This document shows, one piece after another, positions 1-12,784 of a stretch of 64,000 nt of DNA. The notes under the pieces are model-generated. The model had not been told where the DNA came from, ran no database searches, and saw only the letters and a list, made by a program, of their open reading frames with translations. Made by a program: the position numbers and the translations under genes. The first letter of the stretch is position 1. Each line of letters begins with the position of its first letter. This DNA is from Terramyces sp. JEL0728 (taxonomy: Eukaryota; Chytridiomycota; Chytridiomycetes; Rhizophydiales; Terramycetaceae), in the NCBI GenBank assembly GCA_027603945.1, contig JADIIU010000013.1, positions 62,001-126,000 of the forward strand, in the 5' to 3' direction.

Positions 1-599
1 GCACCGCACGACTGACATATTCTATTATTACTACTTGGCTTTGTAATTTCTCGTTTTGATTTAGGTTTAAGATAAGGTGTTTCAAGGGTTTGCTGGGAAC
101 AATCACCACACAGTATCTCGTTGGCAGATTTGACCCACCGAGATGAATTTGAAGTGTGGCATTTGGAGCATGTCTGCTTGGCTGGTTCAGGATAGCTGTC
201 GGAAACCAATTGCGAAATGTCAATTGGGCTGCCCGAGCTTTCGATTTTGTCTGACTGTACAGACTCTCTGCGTTCTAGTTTTTTCTCCAGACTGATTGCA
301 GGCAATTGGTTGTTCACCAGCACATCATTAATGACGGCATATAACTCGCTTTCCGGTATTAGCGAGATGTTCTTGTTTCCTATCATTAAGTAATACCAAC
401 CATAAGCACTTGAATTTGCCAGCAATATTCTAATAACATGGTGTAGCCCAGCTATGCGTGCGTATTGGTCTCTAACAATGTCCGAAAGGTTTGTGATTTC
501 TTGTTCCTGTTCTTTGATTGTTCGATATAATTTAACTTGCTCTTCCAATCCATCGAAATACTTCTGCTTAAACAGGTCACTGGGTTCTTCCGAATTCAT
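1..599 (-). CDS. GATA-type zinc-finger protein, C-terminus cut by window edge
   Basis: An uninterrupted frame of 199 codons runs from an ATG at 599 to the window edge. The N-terminal ~60 residues are charged and coiled-coil-like. Around residue 148 there is a GATA-type finger, with CSKC followed 17 residues later by CGDC and a tryptophan (SRW) where GATA fingers usually have the TPxWR motif. The last visible residues, CQSC, look like the start of a second finger, so a two-finger GATA factor is likely. The family binds DNA as transcription regulators; the specific role here is unknown. No intron is visible in this part. The upstream side (600-1368) is non-coding. Confidence 0.6.
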   Translation of the reverse strand, partial: MNSEEPSDLFKQKYFDGLEEQVKLYRTIKEQEQEITNLSDIVRDQYARIAGLHHVIRILLANSSAYGWYYLMIGNKNISLIPESELYAVINDVLVNNQLPAISLEKKLERRESVQSDKIESSGSPIDISQLVSDSYPEPAKQTCSKCHTSNSSRWVKSANEILCGDCSQQTLETPYLKPKSKREITKPSSNNRICQSCG

Positions 600-1368
600 T
601 CCTGGGCTACACAAAGAGCTGAGTATTTATACATTTCGTAATTGCAAGCCCGTCCCCTTGCATTTTTGGGTGTTAGGGTTAAATCCCGGATTGTATTTGG
701 GCATTTGAAGGGCTCATTCGCTGATCTCATTTTCGAAATTAAGCTTTCAGGATTGGACATCTTGCGAAACAAAGGTTTATGCTGGCAGTGGTAGTGGTGC
801 CTGTTTTTATTGTACATTTAGCAATGGCAATCCTGGCTTTTCGAGGCACCATTTGCCATCTGTGTGCTGACAAGCAAAGTGTCCAACTGGCAGCCATCAC
901 TGAACTGGAACTAGCTGGGATAGTACCATGAATTGATAAAATCTCACTAGAACAACTAAAAGGAAAAGCAATTTCCAGGGACGTGAGACCCGAATTTGCA
1001 CTGTCATATCGAAATGTTTCAAGTATCTATGCATGATACAATGAGAAAATGCTGCTGCGAATATTCAGTGGTGCTGGTAATTACTCCAATCCACATTGAA
1101 TAGTAAGAATCAATTGGTTCTCAGTCGATATTTATGGTTTTGGGTTTTTAATATAATGGATTGGGGATAATCCCAAGTGTGACGTAATCACGAGGGGCAG
1201 TGCCTACACACAAAAAAAATAGATTACAAAATAACCAGAAGGGCCTGTGCTCTCGCTTGCGATTGAAGTTGACTCTGCGGCTCTGCAGTTTAGCAAATCC
1301 CTGAATAAAACAAAGATAAATGTAATTTTTGTATGTAGTGAAACAAATGTTAAGCCCGGACAAAATAT
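600..1368. other. Intergenic region between GATA-type gene and M64 peptidase gene
   Basis: I see no convincing gene here. An ATG at 779 opens a 50-codon frame (stop at 929) whose first 20 residues are hydrophobic and membrane-like, but nothing supports expression. A TGACGT hexamer lies near 1181. The left half probably holds the promoter of the minus-strand gene starting at 599. Confidence 0.4.
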
Positions 1369-3178
1369 TTATTCAGCCAAAGCACAGAGATTAAACCTTT
1401 TTTTTGCAGTCAAAAACTTGTAATCGCCTCGGATTTGGCTGGACCAAAACTTTACTTTAACACTCCATTGGTCACCGTAATACTCGCCTGGCACTTTGAT
1501 GCTGAATTGATCCTGGTATTGTGTGAGTGGCTGGCGATCCCCATCAAACCATTCGATTGACAAAGTTTCATTGAATTTTTTGATTGAAGATCTGAATTGG
1601 GCTAGGGACAGTGGGATTACTTGTACTTTAATCAGACTTTGACACGATAGCACTATTTCGTCAATTAGAGACAGCTGGCTTAACAAATTTGCCCAAAGAC
1701 CTTCAATGCACACTAGATTAGGAGCTCTTACCATCGCAAAAAGTATCTCTGCTCATATCTCTCATTAGACAAGCATCGTTGGTCGGTCGATAAGACACCC
1801 GTCCATCAATATCCCAAGTGGGAAAGGCGCCGATAAACGATTTGCTTTTATGGAATAGTGGTTCTTTTGCAAATTCGTGTAATCTAACAGAACACAACTG
1901 TCGGATTGGAGATTCAGGAGTAGAAGGAGGCAGCCCTTGTTTGAATACCAGCGTATGCTGTCCTTTTGCCAAGGTTTCCCCTTCCCATGCTGAAAATGCT
2001 CGATCAAGGGTTCCAGTGCTTTCCCAAGGCAATCGCTCTCCATCAAAGTATACCTCCAAAGAGTCAGGGACTTCAACTCCGCTTGAACTAATTTCCATTT
2101 TCCAAGTGGCAAACTGCCCGTCGCTGTGGAATTTAATTTCATATTCTCCATCTGCTAGGTCATACCAGGCATAACTACATTAGTATGACTTACTCTTGCA
2201 CACGAATTGCAGAAGTTTCTTCTCTGACGTTATCTGGCTCGGACAACCATTCCTTCCATGGAATCTTTTTAAGGGAATGAGCAGCGTTACATCCGGAATA
2301 TACCTGGCCCCCATCATATTCTTCTCCGACATCAATCATACTATGACCAATTTCATGCCTTAACACAATTGTCCCACTTGTCTCTGAGCTTGTGGAAATT
2401 ACAAATTCGCCACCTAATCCTCCATAATACGGATCATTTCCAATCAGAGTTGGATAGTCGCACGCATACTTTCCAGTTGCTTTACATACCTGTCTTGCTC
2501 TTCGTTGTTTGGAACAGTATATCCCCCTGAGTTCAGTGCCGTCTCTGTACAAGCCAAACGCTGTATCCTTAGGTTTCCCACCAACACCGATCCCATGTTC
2601 CTTCGATGGGACAAACACCGCCCAGATATTATATAATGGCAAAACAGATCCAAAGGTATTTCCTGCCCACATATCGTCGACTAATCTTTTCATATCGGAA
2701 ATAAACTTTTCCCTCTCATCTTTGGTATATCCATCGCCCAGAAAGACAGCATCAATACGATTTTTTGGATCTCCACTCTTGATAATTTCAATCTTCATTA
2801 GTATGGACTTACTACTTCAATTTCATTGGCCAGAGCGTCTAGATCGTCAGGTATATATCTGTCAATAGTTTCACAATGATTTCCAATTTCTTGTTTGACT
2901 ATGTTCTCGTCCAGCCCAACGATTGAGAGTAGAACCGCAGAGCTTCCAGAAACTTGGTGATCTCTGATAGCTGGTGATTTGAGCGCAATAACAGGACGAT
3001 CCTGGTCAATTTTATTGTTCCTTTGGACTTGTTCGATAGGAGATATTTGGCTGCAATGGGTATTGTACTGAAGGATCTTTACACCAAAAAATTCCTCTTC
3101 CTTTACCAAAGTAGGCTGGACTAGGGGGTGCTGGATATTATAGGCATTTATGGTCCAAAGGAGAGTAGTCAGCAGCAT
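1369..3178 (-). CDS. Secreted M64-family (IgA peptidase-like) zinc metallopeptidase
   Basis: Exons: 2813-3178, 2194-2792, 1732-2174, 1369-1712 (583 aa; introns 20, 19, 19 nt). The first ATG giving a plausible signal peptide (MLLTTLLW...) is at 3178. The catalytic motif HEIGH is followed by GEEYDGG, the arrangement of M64 zincins; the upstream DAVFLGDGYT segment is also typical. The C-terminal part after the active site looks like a beta-rich accessory region. The protein is predicted to be exported and to cleave extracellular protein. M64 is mainly a bacterial family, so horizontal acquisition is possible, although the host-type introns show the gene is fully domesticated. The substrate is unknown. 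Confidence 0.75.
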
Positions 3179-3359
3179 TTGTAAATGGTAAAATTTTCGG
3201 ACATCACGGCATAAATAGGTCCAACTTTCTAATAGCAGCTGATCAGCCAGTAAAGTAACTGATATGCTCCATTGTATTCGAGTTGGAATCACTTGGCGAT
3301 ACATTAGTAGAATCCTCATGCTGGGCTTAATTGAAATGATTAGTTTGTATATTATTGAT

Positions 3360-6310
3360 TTAAAATGTTTCCAATTTCCAACCAAACGACACATTTACGT
3401 CTTTCGTCAGCTGAGACAGTCCAAAGTAGTGAGTGTTAGTCCGTAACGTCAATACATTTTCGAATCGTTGATAATTGATAGTCTTGATACGAACAAACGT
3501 ATCCTCAGGTATATCTGAGAGTACAGCTAGGAACGAATCCAGACCAGTTATTGTTGTATCATTGATTTGGACGATCCAATCCAAAGGGGATATACCGTAC
3601 AGTGCTGCTGGCGAACCACTAGAGACCAGGCTACAAAGCACGCCAGTCGGAACATTCTGCATCTGTTGATATACAGAAATTTGCGGCATTTGAAAGACTG
3701 CTCCTGCCCACGACACTATCCTCTCGGTGCCTGTAGTCTTCATTAAATTCAAGTCCACAACTACGTCTACTTCCTTTCCTTCTCTTAGAATTTTCTTTTT
3801 TAGCATACAGTTACCATGTCCACAGAATTAGAGCCAATTTTCGAAATTACATCGTTGAACGTGGAGCAAATACTGTCTTTGACGGTCAAGACAATATCAC
3901 CCGGTAGTAGTTTATCCGCAGTTGGTGTTTCTATCATTAGAACTATATACCAGAAGAAGTTCGGCGAATAAGAAGAATATTGCGTCTTCTCGAGTCGTGG
4001 TGCTCAAACTTTTCAACCCACTCTGAACTGAGTCCTAGAACCCTTGCTTGAGCAATTTGGATATACGTCAACTCTGCTTCAAGCCAATAAATTTGCGGCA
4101 TTCTACCTTCCTGTAGCTCTTTCAATATCGGTTTAACTATTCCAACATCTAAACCCATATAGAAATCTGTTGTTTTCTTTGGAGAATAATTGGTAAAGAT
4201 TGAATGAATACCCTGGATTTCTCCTTTTGCGTTTGCTAAAACTCCACCTCTTCCTATAGGATTTTCAAATTCCATCCCTTCAATATTCATTGGTCTGTAC
4301 GTTGGAGGCAGCGTTTCGTTAACAAAGCACGGCCTTATGTTTGTAACGATAGTTTTTCTAACCAAAACTTCATACGATTTTGTGAGGCAGACTAAATAGG
4401 TCGAATCTCCTTTCACAAGCGGTGTGTCGGATAACCTCGCGCTTTCGACCACCGTATTTCCCAAAAGTTTAGGGTTGTATTGAATGATTGCAAAGTTGGC
4501 GTATTGATGCAGATAGACAAATTTGGCGGGGATTATGATACTGTTGACAAATGTAACAAGAATGTCGCATACACTTGTAGGACATGTTTTTCTGTTGACA
4601 TATATGTATCCTTTCTCTGCATCGAGAACAAACCCAAAGCCCCCAGTATTTTGGTACGCAATGCCATCAATCTTGTAGGGCAATGTAGCTTGGACATACA
4701 CCAATGATTTGACAACAAATTTGGCTGGTCCAAGAGTATCGTCCACATCTAGCGACTTTGCAGTTTGTGGCAGTATTGTTGCTGGATCAAAGCATTTTTC
4801 AAGATCAGAGTAATTCCAATATCCAGTAACGTCTGGGTTAGTTGTGCAGTACCGTCTCGCTTTGCTGATCTGAATGAGTGCCACCTCCAGTCTATTTGCA
4901 AGATGGAAAAGCAAGTCTTGTTGATATCGTTCAGTTGGTAGAACCTAAGCTTAGCATTTAAATACTGGCAGGGCACTCGCTCCGACTCTTTTAATTTGGA
5001 CAATACTTTAATGAATTCTTCGAGTGTATTTGTTGGTAAATTGTTAACTTTGGTAATGATACTCTTCCTCGGAATCCCTCCTTCTCCAAACATATATCCT
5101 GACGAGGCAATGAAAACCCCAGCTACTGGAACCATAAAGCTTCTAGCCATCTGATACGATAAACTGTGGACAATTCCTCCACCAACCTCGACGTACGTAT
5201 CCGGTGTAATAGAGTGTAGATCTTGTACTTTAATCTCCTTTTCCAACTGATGATTTCCTCTCTGAACTGTGACTTTTAAGGTTTTGTCGATATTTGAATC
5301 GAAAAATTGTTCAATTGCGAAAAAGTCTGTTATAATCTCTCCATTAATTTTCAGCAAAATGTCTCCACTCTGATATTAATTTAAAATACTTGTAATAGCC
5401 CATCAGCTGGGCCTTTGGGAAGGATTAATTTCATCGCCATCATTCCAGTAATGTCAGGATATTCCTTGCGCAAGAAAGATTCCATTTCAAAGTCCAACCC
5501 GAGTCGTTTCAGTTCATCATACGGAGAATGCTGGAATATAGTTTGGATTGTCCCTCTCGGTACAGGCAAATTCATCTTGATAAAATCTAGCGCACGAACA
5601 ACCCTCTCCAAAGGTAAAAAGAAGCTCGATGCAGACTTTGTTGCCCCGCCGGCATTAAGAGCGACTGCGTTCCCGTCAATATCCAACACTGGCGACCCTG
5701 AACTTCCTCCAGATGTCATTGAGGCAGATTGGTAGTAAAATGTATTCCAGTCGGAATAGTTTGCGATACCGTAATTTGGCGCTTTCCTATCCAACCTTGC
5801 AATAGTCCCACTAAGAATACTTAGTTTTTCACCTGATATTAATTAAAAATACCGGAATCGTTCCCAACCACCCTTATATCCAATCCCACTCGAGCGTTTG
5901 CCGGACAGAGATTAATTTGAGACACCTGCATTAGCAGATATTACTTTCATATATTTGATGTCGTTAACATTGAACTTGTAAAATCCAAAGTCGTGCACTG
6001 GATCACGATATATTGGGATCAATTTAATTTCTTCCTTGTTGTGAGTAAAAATCGCATCCGCAATGATTGGACCAGGTTGAACTACATGCCTATTTGTAAG
6101 TATAATTCCCAATTCCGCATCAACTACGAATCCTGTTGCTTGAGACGTTCGCTGAGATTCTGTATCAAACGACCGAACTGACATTGATCGGATGCTCACA
6201 ATTGATGGGATTGCTTTTTTCAATGTATTCTCCCACTGCGGCGAATTAAATATTGGTGCAGCAATTTCTTCTACTTCCTCCATTTCTACATCTCTGTTTT
6301 CTTTTTCCAT
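3360..6310 (-). CDS. NMA111: Nma111-like double HtrA serine protease
   Basis: Exons: 5945-6310, 5853-5925, 5390-5832, 4853-5369, 3951-4832, 3815-3930, 3360-3794 (943 aa; the yeast protein is about 1000). The layout is protease domain, PDZ domains, second protease-like domain, PDZ domains. The first domain keeps the triad: His75 in TNRHVV, Asp in HDFGFY, Ser in GGSSGSPV. In the second domain the serine motif is NPIGRGGV, so it should be inactive, as in other Nma111 proteins. The family is nuclear in yeast and linked to apoptosis and heat tolerance. All six introns are 19-20 nt; joining them restores the conserved RVVGND...LSIL and RRWH-like segments. The gene is divergent from the GDE1-like gene across 249 bp. 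Confidence 0.93.
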
Positions 6311-6559
6311 TTTGTGGAAACAAAAATAATTGGGTACAGAGACGAAAAGGAACTGATAATTGCAGCGTAGTACCTGCTAGATATAGATCACCATTGAAAC
6401 TGTATGCAGATTTTATTATATCCTATTTAACATTGTTTAAAATTACTAAAGATATTCAAACTCCAGCTCTTGAGAGCATATCCAGCAGATATGACTAGTG
6501 ATATCTGATTTCGGCCTTGAAAAAGGTTTCCCTACGAGAGGAAAACGTGTTTCCTGAAA

Positions 6560-8206
6560 ATGGGCAATGATCAAGAGCAGTTGGAAGCAGCTGGTATTTT
6601 CTATTAACATAGTACGGGCTGGATTGAGAGAGAAAGTCACAGAAATAATGAGGACAGGTTCAAACTTTGATGTAGCAGCTGCCTATGAGCTCGCTGTTTA
6701 TTATGCACATCATGACCTAGCGGTTATACTAAGTGCAGATCCACGATTTAAACCGAATCAGGTTATTCAAAAACCAACTGAGATAATTTTATCAGGACGA
6801 AAAATACTGGAGACCGATATACTTGTAGCAGGTCATCTTGGATCGTTTGATTTACGCAGCGAGACAAAGCAAGTATCAGTAGAAGGATTGGAGGATTTCA
6901 ATATTCGAATTCATTCTAAACAAGCTCGCCCCGTTTGCGTTGATTTAGCCCCAACCGAGATTGTCCTGGACGATTTCAACAGCAAAGTATCTTTTTCCTT
7001 TTACCTCCTGACTAGCAACGTAGCACAATCGGTTATAGAATTTGATTTTGTCGTAGACAACAAAGTACGAGCAAAAGCAGTCCAAAAACTAAACACTACA
7101 CCAGAATCCCTGTGGCATGAAAACAAGCCGCTAGGAGGAAGATTGGAAATCCCTGTTTATTCCTTTGAAATGGGGATCATTGGAAATATCACTTTTGAAT
7201 ACACTATCGTTAAACCATTTTTGCATGCAGACGATGGAGGTGCAAAGTTTGGAGGAAACAAAACAGTTCTAGTTGGACACAGAGGCGCTGGAGCAAATAG
7301 AAAGATCAATGTGGATGGGAAATCTAGGTTGCAGTTAGGAGAAAACACTGTAGAATCGCTTATAAAAGGTGGGGAGTTTGGTGCTGATTTTGTTGAATTT
7401 GATGTTCAGTTAACTCAAGATCGTATCCCCGTCATCTATCATGATTGTAATTATCACTAATTTAGTCACCACCACCGAGTTTGGTGTGCATAGCCAAGTT
7501 TCAAACATTAGTTACAATGATTTTGTCTCGTACAGACCTAAAATATCCAGAAGAAACTCTGATTCTCACTTTAGCAAGCATGCACAAATGGATGTTATCA
7601 AACCGAATGGGCCAGGTATTTATGCCATAACAAGGTACCATTCAATCCGCGTTTTGTTCACTTTTGCAAGTCTTTCAAAAGGTGCCTCTAAAAACTGGAT
7701 TCAACATTGAAGTAAAGTACCCAAACCTCGAAGAAGCTCAAGAAGAAACATTATATCACGCGGAAATCAATACTTTCTGCGATGAAATACTTCAAGTTGT
7801 ATTCAAAAACGCAGGGAATAGAAAAGTATATTTTTCGAGTTTCCACCCCGAGATGTGCTTGCTTTTGAAGCTCAAACAAGTATGTATTTCCTGACACCAG
7901 AAAAAATATCCTGTTTTTTACTTGACGGTCGCAGGAGCAAAGATGTATTATGATGTTAGACTCAATAGCTTGGCTGAAGCAGTTAAGGTCGCGCAAGATT
8001 TTAAACTCGACGGGGTTGTAACATATTGCGGGCCTCTAATCGAATGCCCAGGGTTGATCAAGAAAATTCAAAATCTTGGACTGAACATACTTTCATATGG
8101 AGGGAAAAATAATAGCACTGAGGATGCCAAAGTTCAAGTGGACGCAGGTATTAACGGAATCATAGTTGACAATGTCCCAGATATTTATCGAGTTATAAAC
8201 CAATAG
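6560..8206 (+). CDS. GDE1-like glycerophosphodiester phosphodiesterase (no SPX domain)
   Basis: Exons: 6560-6593, 6613-7446, 7466-7615, 7635-7879, 7901-8206 (522 aa; introns 19, 19, 19, 21 nt). The C-terminal half is a GDPD domain with VGHRGAGAN, FVEFDVQLT, YHDF and IEVKYP, the usual metal and substrate positions. The middle region (residues ~75-230) resembles the segment between the ankyrin repeats and GDPD in fungal Gde1. The N-terminus is short, with at most a remnant of ankyrin helices, and the SPX domain of yeast Gde1 is missing. Predicted role: release of glycerol-3-phosphate from glycerophosphocholine in the cytosol. Missing SPX control of phosphate signalling is the main oddity. Confidence 0.88.
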
Positions 8207-8215
8207 AAATAATTG

Positions 8216-11200
8216 TTATATATTTTTTGAATATCCAAGACACAGCTTTGCAGCTTTCTTTTTCGCCATTACTTTTGTGTTTCCCGCAGCTTTGCTTATC
8301 TCCAACCCTTTCACAGTGATTATGCAATCATACGATCCTGAATTAGAATTGGTTGCATAGGAGAACTTGATATCCTTTGCATCAATTCCTTGTCCCTGAA
8401 AATATTCCATTAGCATTCTTACTGGGCTGGTGGTTGCAGATTCTGGAGTAATAAAAGTGTCCAAGAAGTGAGCCCACAGAGGGTAGATTATCCCCCAAAC
8501 CTTGTCCAAATCACAATCGCAGTCGATAAACAGTACTGCAATCAACGCTTCCATGACGTCACCCATTATTTTGGGTCCTACAATTAGAGATGCAAACCTT
8601 CAATCAGGGTTTCAAATGGATCAATAAATATTTCACTGCCGTTTAAATATTCCAAATATTCATCTGTATCCCTTTGAATTTGAAATGAACGAACTTGACA
8701 ATAATTGTGCAGTTGCATGGAAAATGCCAACCTTGCCAAACTTTCATTATTAACTGCCGCCTGCTTCAGTTTGGATAGCATCCCTGGTGCTGCTTGAGGG
8801 TATTTTTCAAAGCAGTACTTGATAATCAACAGGTCCAAAATGGAATCTCCAAGAAATTCCAATCTTTCGTAATTGGCTTTGGGATTAAAACTAGGATGCG
8901 TGAAGCATAGTCCCAGCAGTGCCGTGTCCTTGAATGTATACCCAATAGTTTGCTGTAGCTTGTGTATGCTCAATTGAGGATTCTGATTAGAATTCAATTT
9001 TAGTGTCTCCAAGTTGATACTAATGGTATCCCATTCCGGTAAGAGATTCAATTTTGACAAAATATACCAAGCGCCGTTGTCCTTCGTGTGCAAATAGTAC
9101 GCGCCAACCAATGCTTCCAAAAAGTCTGCAAGTGTTTTTCTTCCTGTAGTTTTAACAGGCGGCAACTCTTCCGGATCTGGGTTAATCATTCTCCATGGTT
9201 TTCTGCCAGATGGTGACCAAAAACTGCTAGCAAATGGTACAACTGTAAGATACTTTGCAAATTGGCGCGACATTGCTGTCCTATACAATGTGTTATTAGA
9301 TACAATAACCGACCGTTGTTTCGACAATTCTCCTTCAGACTTGTGTTCTTTTTTCGCATATAAATATAAAGAACTGGCATATTTGAGAAACGAATCTCCC
9401 AAAATTTCCAATCGATCGTAATTTTGAATCTCATCAGCATTGGGTGTAATAAATGCAGGATATATCAGGCATTTTGGAATATTTTTGAAATCAAAATGGC
9501 CAAAAAAGTCGTCAATGGTCGCTGCAATTGTCAATTTCCATAAAATGGTGGGGAATAGGTGCATTGCGACCAAAAACGACTTGGAAACAGGTATAGCAGT
9601 GCAAGCATCTGACAACAATATTGCTTCACGATGCTCTGCTTCCTCTGTTTTGATCAAGCAATTTCGTATCAAAGGGACTGCGTATCCACGAAGGAGATCT
9701 GTATTGCTGGTTATTTCATATCCCAAATCAGTAAAGTAATCCTTGTAGGAAGTCTTTGACTTTTTTGAGCTGCCAGTTTTAATGAATCCATCATTAATGC
9801 CAATGCCAGAAACCTTTTCAAGGTTGAAATATTTGCGGTTGTTGTGTTTGGTGCAAATGACCATTTTTGCAATGTCGACATTCACATTTGACACATTGGT
9901 TGGCTGGTAGTTGGTAAGCATGCTAATCGAGTCCCAATCAATCGTAGTTTCGAGTAAAGGTGCAATATAATACTTTCGTTGTTCTATTTCTCCAAAGTAG
10001 CCAGATTTATCGTTTTTGGCAATTTTTTGGTAGATATTAAGAGCGTGATCCCAAACTTTAGAGGTGTATTGTTCAAGTAAATCCGACTGATCAGTCGATA
10101 ATTCAATTTGGTGAGAATTCCCAAAGGCAACCCGAAACTCTTTTCCTTCAAAATAGAGGACAAATTCTGGGACTTTACTTGCATGGATTGACGCAAATGT
10201 AACAACACATATCTGAATATCAATTTCTGCTATTATAATAGGAGTAATATGATATTCACATAGAACACGCTTTTGAAATGCAGCCGGGCAATAATCTTCA
10301 AGAGCTTCAGCCTGGCTTACCTTTAAATTTTCGATTTGCAGTTTCGCTTTTTGTTTTGGTAACAGTCTGTCATCAATAATGCCATTCTTGAACAAAAAGC
10401 AACAGGTGTTGAACGCAGCGTGAAATTTTGCTAGTCGCTTATTCATTCGTGGGTAGCCAAATACTTTTACTCGTTTGTCGCCCATCACGAATGAACATGA
10501 ATAAACCAGCCCAAAATCGAGTTCTTCCTTCTGCAATATTTCCAATTCATACGAGTTTCCAATTCCATTTTGCAATTGCTCTTGAAATATGCCAATTATC
10601 TCGTCCCAACTTGCTTCTGCCGGCCATTCCTGATTATATTCTAAACTATCTGGCTGAATTACATCTTGAAGTACAGCACAGGTCCAATGTAATAATTGAA
10701 TAGCTCCAGAAGGAAACATTTTTGCCCCAGAGTCTGTTTCTAAAGGTAGATCAAGCTCCCCAGAAATTAATGATATTATTTCATCATCGCTGATATTTTT
10801 ATCAATTTGCAAGGCGGAACCCGACCCCATCAATTGCAATGCGACAGTTCTGGTCAATTCTTCAGTCTTTTTTGCATCTACCACATGTTTCCAATGCCCT
10901 AAATTGTTCCGCTCCACCATTATTATATACTTGGATCCGTTCAGGCTCCGAGCTCTTCCCCTGGATTGAATATATCCAATACTACTTCTAAACAAGTCAA
11001 AAATAACAATCAGATTGCATGTAGGGCTAAACTTAATCAATAAATACATATCAAGCCCCTCTTCGGCAACACGAGTAACGACCAAAGTATTGTAACGCCC
11101 AGATCTAAAATAATTCAGTGTTGCTTTATGCCCTATAAGATTAGATTCGCGTTCTTTGACACCTCCACTGGAACCAGTCAAATAACCACATTTGATAAAA

Positions 11201-12241
11201 GGGAAATCTGCCACTGCGAGTTGATTGATCAAATCACATAGAACAATTGCTGTTGCTTTCCTATCAACGAATATCATGGATCTACCCTGGCTTGTAAAAT
11301 TGGTTCTAATGATCCGCATTAATGTTTGCAGTTTTGGAGGTAATTTCTGAAGAATTTGGAATCCTGGAGCATCGCTTTCCGGATGCTTGCGTTTGTTATT
11401 GAATTTGCCGTACTGCAATTCTGCATACCTCTTTGCAATTGGCAAACCAAATTGCTCCTTTAGATACTTTATCGCATTCAACTGTTTCTTGGTGTCTGAT
11501 TCTCCCTGTTGCTCCATGGCCTGCTGAATGGATACACACATATCATTGAAATCCGGAATGTCAGCCAGATCTGCCCATTTATCGAACTGAACTATAATTT
11601 CTATAATGAATCTGTAAAATACCAGTGATAGGGATAACATAATCCCCAATGTTAGCCCTGTCGATAATGGTAATTATTTTGGAATCAAACAAATCCTGAA
11701 GGTTAGTCATTCGATCCTGCAGCTCTTTTGCTGTTACTATTCCGTGTCCAATTGGAGAGGCAGTCAATCCTAGTATCCTAGGTTTTTTACCCTCTAATGT
11801 ATGGTAATATTCATTCATGATCAAAGAGTAGGGATGCCCTTTGTTTCCATGATGGCACTCGTCGAAAATAACTAGTTCTACGTTTTGCAAATCCACATAT
11901 CCATGTCGTAATAAATTCAAACAAAGCTGTGGAGTCATCACCAAGACCTGATGCACTGCAAATTGTTTCCTCCAGTCGTCATGACTCCAGTTTAATAGCG
12001 ATGCATTTTGCGACGAGTAGTCTCCAACTGAAAGTTCTGACAAGTTCCTAATTGAATTGGCCTGCTGTTGAACGAGGGCATTTGTCGGCGCAAGAAATAT
12101 AGCAAGTGATCCACTGCCAAGTAGTTTTTGTAACAGCAATATTGAAACCAGGGTTTTCCCACATCCGGTATCCAAATAAGTAATAATATTTTCATCAAGT
12201 GCTTTTTCATATAGTTCGATTTGATATGGACGCACTTTCAT
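8216..12241 (-). CDS. DCL: Dicer-like ribonuclease III
   Basis: Exons: 11623-12241, 8598-11600, 8216-8577 (1327 aa; introns 22 and 20 nt). In order: DExD/H helicase with TGCGKT (residues 25-30), DECHH and the QSRGRARS motif of the C-terminal helicase lobe; a Dicer dimerisation region; a probable weak PAZ region; RNase IIIa near residue 934 (LEILGDS and DFLEALVGAYY); RNase IIIb near 1118 (LEFLGDS and DVMEALI); and a C-terminal dsRNA-binding domain. All acidic catalytic residues of both RNase III domains are present, so it should be active. The last intron splits the IIIb domain; removing exactly 20 nt restores EGPKIMGD. The gene shows that small-RNA processing is likely available in this organism. 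Confidence 0.95.
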
Positions 12242-12784
12242 GATCTAATTGTCAATCTCTGGAAAAAAGTAGGAATAGCTTCAACAGACACTATCTTTCA
12301 AAATCTGGAATGATGCGGGTAGCTTGTACCAATCCGACTGGATGTCAGTTACAGCATGGAAGTAGTGATTCGGAATGGGATTTACATGGAATCTGTAACG
12401 AGACAGTTATATAGCAGCTATCTTTTAGCTAGTTCGTTACTCTAGCACTAGATTTATTTCAAACATCTCCAACAACAACTGGAACAACATTTACTGATTG
12501 GAAACTGCTCAGTATCGTCCAGATTCAGTGATCTAGCTCATTCATTGACGAATCGTATGCAGCAAGAGCAGTAATACTTGCAGAAACTTAGTTTTTACGC
12601 GATTTGGCGATTTCCATGAATCTGCTTTGATAGTATTTGCCATGGATTGGTTATTTCGTTTCATTCGAAACTATATGGCTTTCGTTAATTTTTGGATTAA
12701 ATCTGAATAGATAAGTGATAATGCTTATGTCATTCATATACGTCATCTAATATATAAAAGAAAAAGAAATTATTTAGAATCAGA
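12242..12784. other. Divergent intergenic region, Dicer / EEP protein
   Basis: No open frame of note. It holds the promoters of both flanking genes. On the plus-strand side there is a CRE-like ACGTCA at 12740-12745 and a TATA box at 12751-12760. A short imperfect palindrome (GTTTC...GAAAC) sits near 12657. Confidence 0.5.
12740..12760 (+). promoter_or_regulatory. CRE-like site plus TATA box upstream of EEP protein gene
   Basis: ACGTCA at 12740-12745 is followed by TATATAAAAG at 12751-12760, which lies 25 nt before the ATG at 12785. The TATA element matches the canonical sequence; the hexamer matches the CREB/ATF half-site class also found upstream of the seven-TM genes. Confidence 0.5.

Noticed and set aside
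779..931. 50-codon plus-strand ORF with hydrophobic start
   Set aside because: Too short and isolated; hydrophobic runs arise easily by chance here.
1148..1363. 71-codon minus-strand ORF
   Set aside because: No domain and odd composition; it lies in the 3' flank of the M64 gene.
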